A DNA stretch of 64,000 nucleotides, taken from assembly GCA_034509755.1 (NCBI GenBank), contig CM067559.1, positions 33,036,032 through 33,100,031 of the forward strand. The letters run 5' to 3'. The DNA is from Anisodus tanguticus (Eukaryota; Streptophyta; Magnoliopsida; Solanales; Solanaceae). Positions 60,663 through 64,000 of the stretch are shown here, piece after piece (the stretch's first letter is position 1; each line of letters begins with the position of its first letter). The notes under the pieces were generated by a model. The model saw only the letters and a list, made by a program, of their open reading frames with translations, ran no database searches and was not told the origin of the DNA. Made by a program: the position numbers and the translations under genes.

Positions 60663-62825
60663 ATACTTTTGATAATTACATTTTGTCGCTACAATAAAGT
60701 GTATTCAAAATTCGGCTCGCTGCATTCAAGTCAGATTTCGTTGTATTCAAGTCAGATGTATTCAACTTAGCTGTATTCATTTGTAGTTATTTTTACATTG
60801 TATTCAATTTATTATATTTAAAAGTTGTATTCAAATTCACTTTATTCATTTGTATACAAAAAAAAATTCCTTCGAAATACAAGCAAAAATTAAATACGAG
60901 AAATAAAATACGCCCCCAAACACTGGATTTTATACTAGAAAATTATGAATACACTCAAAAATTTAATACAAGAAATAAACTACACCCTAATCTGAGATAC
61001 AAGAAAATAAAATACACTCCGATTTGAATATAAAATACACTCCCATCGGAAACTAAAAATCTCTGATCTGACGGGAGGGATCTTCGGCGAAGCTCAGATC
61101 TGGACGGGGAGAGAGAGGTGATCGGCACCCGCCAGATTTGGAGGGAGGTGAGGCGATGACGGCGATGACCGATCTAGGAGGATCTCTGGCGACGAAGCTC
61201 AGATCTCGAGAGAGAGAGAGAGGTGACAGGTGAAGACGATCTGGGAGGGATTCGGCGGTGAAGCTCAGATCTGGACGAGGGGAGAGAGAGGTGATCGGGG
61301 AAGCTCAGATATTACGGTGATCATTGCTGCTCCGGTGATGAAAGCAGTGGGGCGGCGACAGAGAGAGGGACGGAAAGAGAGAGGGGTGAGGGAGAAGAGA
61401 AGAGTGAGAGACAAATACAAGCCATAAACTTAATGTATTTTGGATAGTTATGGATGATAATTAACATATAACTTTTAACTATGAGATATAATTAAAATAA
61501 ACTATAGTTACTCAATATAATTAGGTTACTAATAGTTAGTCATGCTATGTAAATTTTCAAATTAAAAACCGACTTATTGATCGTTAGGAAGGAGCATATA
61601 GTTAAGTTTAACATTGAGTCAATAATAATGACCTTATAATTGGAATTAGAAAACAATAGATTAACTAGGCTTAATTATCAAATCAGCATAAAAGAAGAAG
61701 AAATAGTTTTTTTTTTTATTTGGCTATTATAAATTCAGCATAAGAAGAAGAAGAAGAAATAATCTATATTCACACAATGTGTACAAATATCGGCCATTAG
61801 TTGAAAATAACCAATAATTATTAAGAAATATATATAAAATGTCAATATGCCCAAAATTAGGACCAGATCCAGCCAAATACACAAAAATTCGGGTCAGCCC
61901 ATCAACTTAAAAATCTAATCTCCGGGAATACGCCGTCCGGCGTGGTGGAGGTTTCTGATTTGTTCCGAGTTCCGTTCGCTGCTGTCGTTTTGTTTTCATC
62001 CTTAAAAAGAATTGCTACTTTTTTATATCAGAAGGCACATCGCACATATATATTGGAAAGCTCATTAAGGTCCTTTTCTTTGATGGAATATTGTTAGCTT
62101 CGAACTCTCTGCACTTTGATTCTATTTACTGAATGTAACAATATGAAGAGCTCCGGTGAGCTCAGCAATTTTGAAATTAGAGAAAGAAGGAAGAACAGAG
62201 GGAGAGATAGAGAGAAAAAGATAGATATTTTCATTCAACATTGGTGTCTATTAGCAATTTTAGAACCCAAGGGACTATTATGCAAATAATTAAAACTCCT
62301 AACAATCCCAAAACGTGACACTGAATCTGTCCGTTTCAAGTGTGTGTTCATCGATTGAACAATGTCCAATTTCAATAAATTGGGTTACAGCATTATCGTC
62401 CTAGTTTTGGACTAAACTACAGCAGTAGCGACTTAAGTCTTTTTTTCTTTTTGGTTCAAATCTTTAAGACTGTGCTCAACCCGAACCAAGCAAGATTAAA
62501 ACTGACTTAATGATTGTTCGTGGCATATGGTTAAGTTTAACATAGAGTAAATAATAATAATGACCTTATAATTGGAATTAGAGAACAATAGTTTAACATA
62601 GGGTAAGTTTCTCTTGTTTTCTTCTCTGCATTTTTCTATGCGATTTTAGTTACCTTCTCGGCTTTTCTGCTTTTCTTCTCTGCTTCTTTACTTTTTATTT
62701 GATTTTGTTTCTGCTTTAAACGAGTGTCTTCAAATGTTAGTGATGATTGAATTGTTCAGGCGACTGTTGTTGATGGTTGGAGTTTTCTCCTTACTTTTCT
62801 TTAAAAAGTTATTTTCGTAGAATAG
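60663..62825. other. Intergenic with GC-rich island and two direct repeats
   Basis: A 'GTATTCAA'-rich stretch (60700-60850) is followed by an abrupt GC-rich, GA-repeat-bearing island (61050-61420) without an intact gene. Direct repeats of about 115 bp lie at 61558-61675 and 62491-62605 ('AATAATGACCTTATAATTGG' in both). A small palindromic GC patch (CGCCGTCCGGCG) is at 61930. None of this is clearly genic. Confidence 0.45.
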
Positions 62826-62978
62826 TGTAAATCTCCTTGAATCCTCTTATTAATATAATATATATATATAGAGTGTACAATGGTAATCCTAATAGGAAGA
62901 TGATCTCTGCTTTACATAATTACACTAAAGTATTAATTACATAATATACGTGGAATATATAGAATATATTCGCTATCA
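62826..62978 (-). mobile_element. Probable solo LTR of a copia family related to elements 1 and 2
   Basis: Reads TGATAGCGAATATATTC on the minus strand (compare TGATAGAATATAC at element 2) and ends near GGAGATTTACA, with a TCTTATTAATAT-like central word. No target duplication was identified, so borders are provisional. Confidence 0.45.
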
Positions 62979-63766
62979 ATTTTGGCTATGCCACTTTTAT
63001 GGTTGTATGATGAGTGAATTGTTAAGATAAGGAAAAAAAAAACAAATACTATAATAAATCGATGTCAGCTACTTTCTACTTTAATTTCGCATTGATAAAG
63101 AGAAGAATTTGGATAATGCGACAAATTAGAATATAGGGATCACTGTGCACAAATCCAACTCAAACTTAATTGCATATTTAGATGTAATTAGGATAGTTAG
63201 TGTTTTTGCACACATGCGAAGCACCCCAAAGGAAAGAAGTGAAAAGAATATCAACGAAAACGTCTCTCCTCTCTCCTTACAATAGGAAATGCCACAACAT
63301 AAAATTTGTTACAATGATATAAGAAGATTTGGAGAACCTTTGGGATTGAGAAGTTTCTCTATGTAAATTTAAGAATTAAAAGACATGAATTCAACAAACA
63401 TCTTGCATGACATTCTTATGCTGTTGAGAGTAACTTATATTTAAAAAAGATATCTTAGGTGATTATTTAAATTGAAATGCCATTTATTTTGTATTTAAAT
63501 TTAGAACAAAAATCCTGTAGTAATCAACTCTTTTGAAGTGTTAACAGATTTAAAGACATTTCAGTCATTTTAATTGAAAGAGTACCTTCTAGCACTTGCT
63601 TATCAAACACATCAACAACTTCATTTTTAGTTTCAACACTTCTATCCAAACGCATAACTGCTTATTTATAAAATCAGTTCCAGCACTTGATGCTTAAAAG
63701 CTACTTAAAGTTAGCTAATCTAAACGAGCTCTTAATCAATAGTTTGAAATGTAACAAAGTGAGATA
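62979..63766. other. Intergenic, no gene seen
   Basis: AT-rich sequence with no supported feature on either strand. Confidence 0.45.
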
Positions 63767-64000
63767 CTCCCTCTGGATCAAAAAGAGTGTCCACTGAGTC
63801 ATTTGTGCATCCCTTAAGAAAATACTAACTTCTAGGTAAAAATAAGTAATTTGACTAAAATACCCCTAATTAAATAGGTATTGAGATTTGGTCATCAAAC
63901 TCTTAATAAAGGCAAATCTAGAAAAGTAAGATTAATTCTTTCTTAATTTGGTAAGTTGACACTCTTTTTAACTCAAAACATAAAGGCTAAGTGGACACTC
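63767..64000. mobile_element. Stowaway-like MITE, cut by window end
   Basis: Starts CTCCCTCTGGATCAAAAAGA after a TA dinucleotide (63765-63766). The window ends in AAGTGGACACTC, the expected inverted partner of AGAGTGTCCACT, so only the last ~20 bp are missing. Confidence 0.75.

Overview
This is a 64 kb piece of a eudicot plant nuclear genome, most likely Solanaceae. The evidence is two intron-containing plant genes with canonical GT-AG splice sites, Ty1/copia and Ty3/gypsy retrotransposons with tRNA-Met primer sites, tRNA-derived SINEs with a Solanaceae-like layout, Stowaway/CACTA/MULE/hAT-type elements, and an endogenous caulimovirid relic. There are no bacterial-style genes, no CRISPR array and no intact RNA gene.

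Only two host genes look functional. On the minus strand, 31513-39711 holds an 11-exon type-I vacuolar cation/proton exchanger (CAX). Every splice junction can be read, and the model gives a 456-residue protein. On the plus strand, 50549-54940 holds a 3-exon gene for the minor photosystem II antenna protein CP29 (LHCB4), 284 residues. Both genes have introns loaded with transposable elements: a non-autonomous LTR element carrying a ~0.85 kb TTC/GAA-type tract and three CACTA-like termini in CAX; a hAT element inside a TRIM-like repeat, two Stowaway-like MITEs and a SINE in LHCB4.

Region by region: 1-2341 is a rearranged endogenous caulimovirid (movement-protein-like fragment on minus, protease-like fragment on plus, then an ORF of unknown function). 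2339-2930 is a MITE cluster in TA microsatellites. 4309-6337 is an element with long terminal inverted repeats. 6340-25542 is a nested mosaic of decayed gypsy LTRs and internal regions, with two copies of a small LTR element joined to gypsy LTRs at the same junction, and a MULE with a 9-bp target duplication. 26311-31181 is a copia element. 31513-39711 is CAX. 40008-40514 is a second MULE-like element upstream of CAX. 41680-41900 is a SINE. 42870-44882 is a broken LINE, cut by a gypsy-type LTR (44883 to about 46600). 46604-49735 looks like a Tat-lineage gypsy remnant with an antisense ORF before its LTR. 50345-54940 is the LHCB4 promoter and gene. 55665-60662 is a second copia element. 60663-64000 is intergenic with repeats and a Stowaway-like MITE running off the window end.

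The two host genes act separately: CAX loads Ca2+ (and other divalent cations) into the vacuole against a proton gradient, and CP29 bridges light-harvesting trimers to the photosystem II core in thylakoids. I see no operon-like or pathway link between them. The most unusual signals are structural: how the transposons sit relative to CAX splice sites, the large intronic purine tract, the duplicated nested retrotransposon junction, and the rearranged viral relic.
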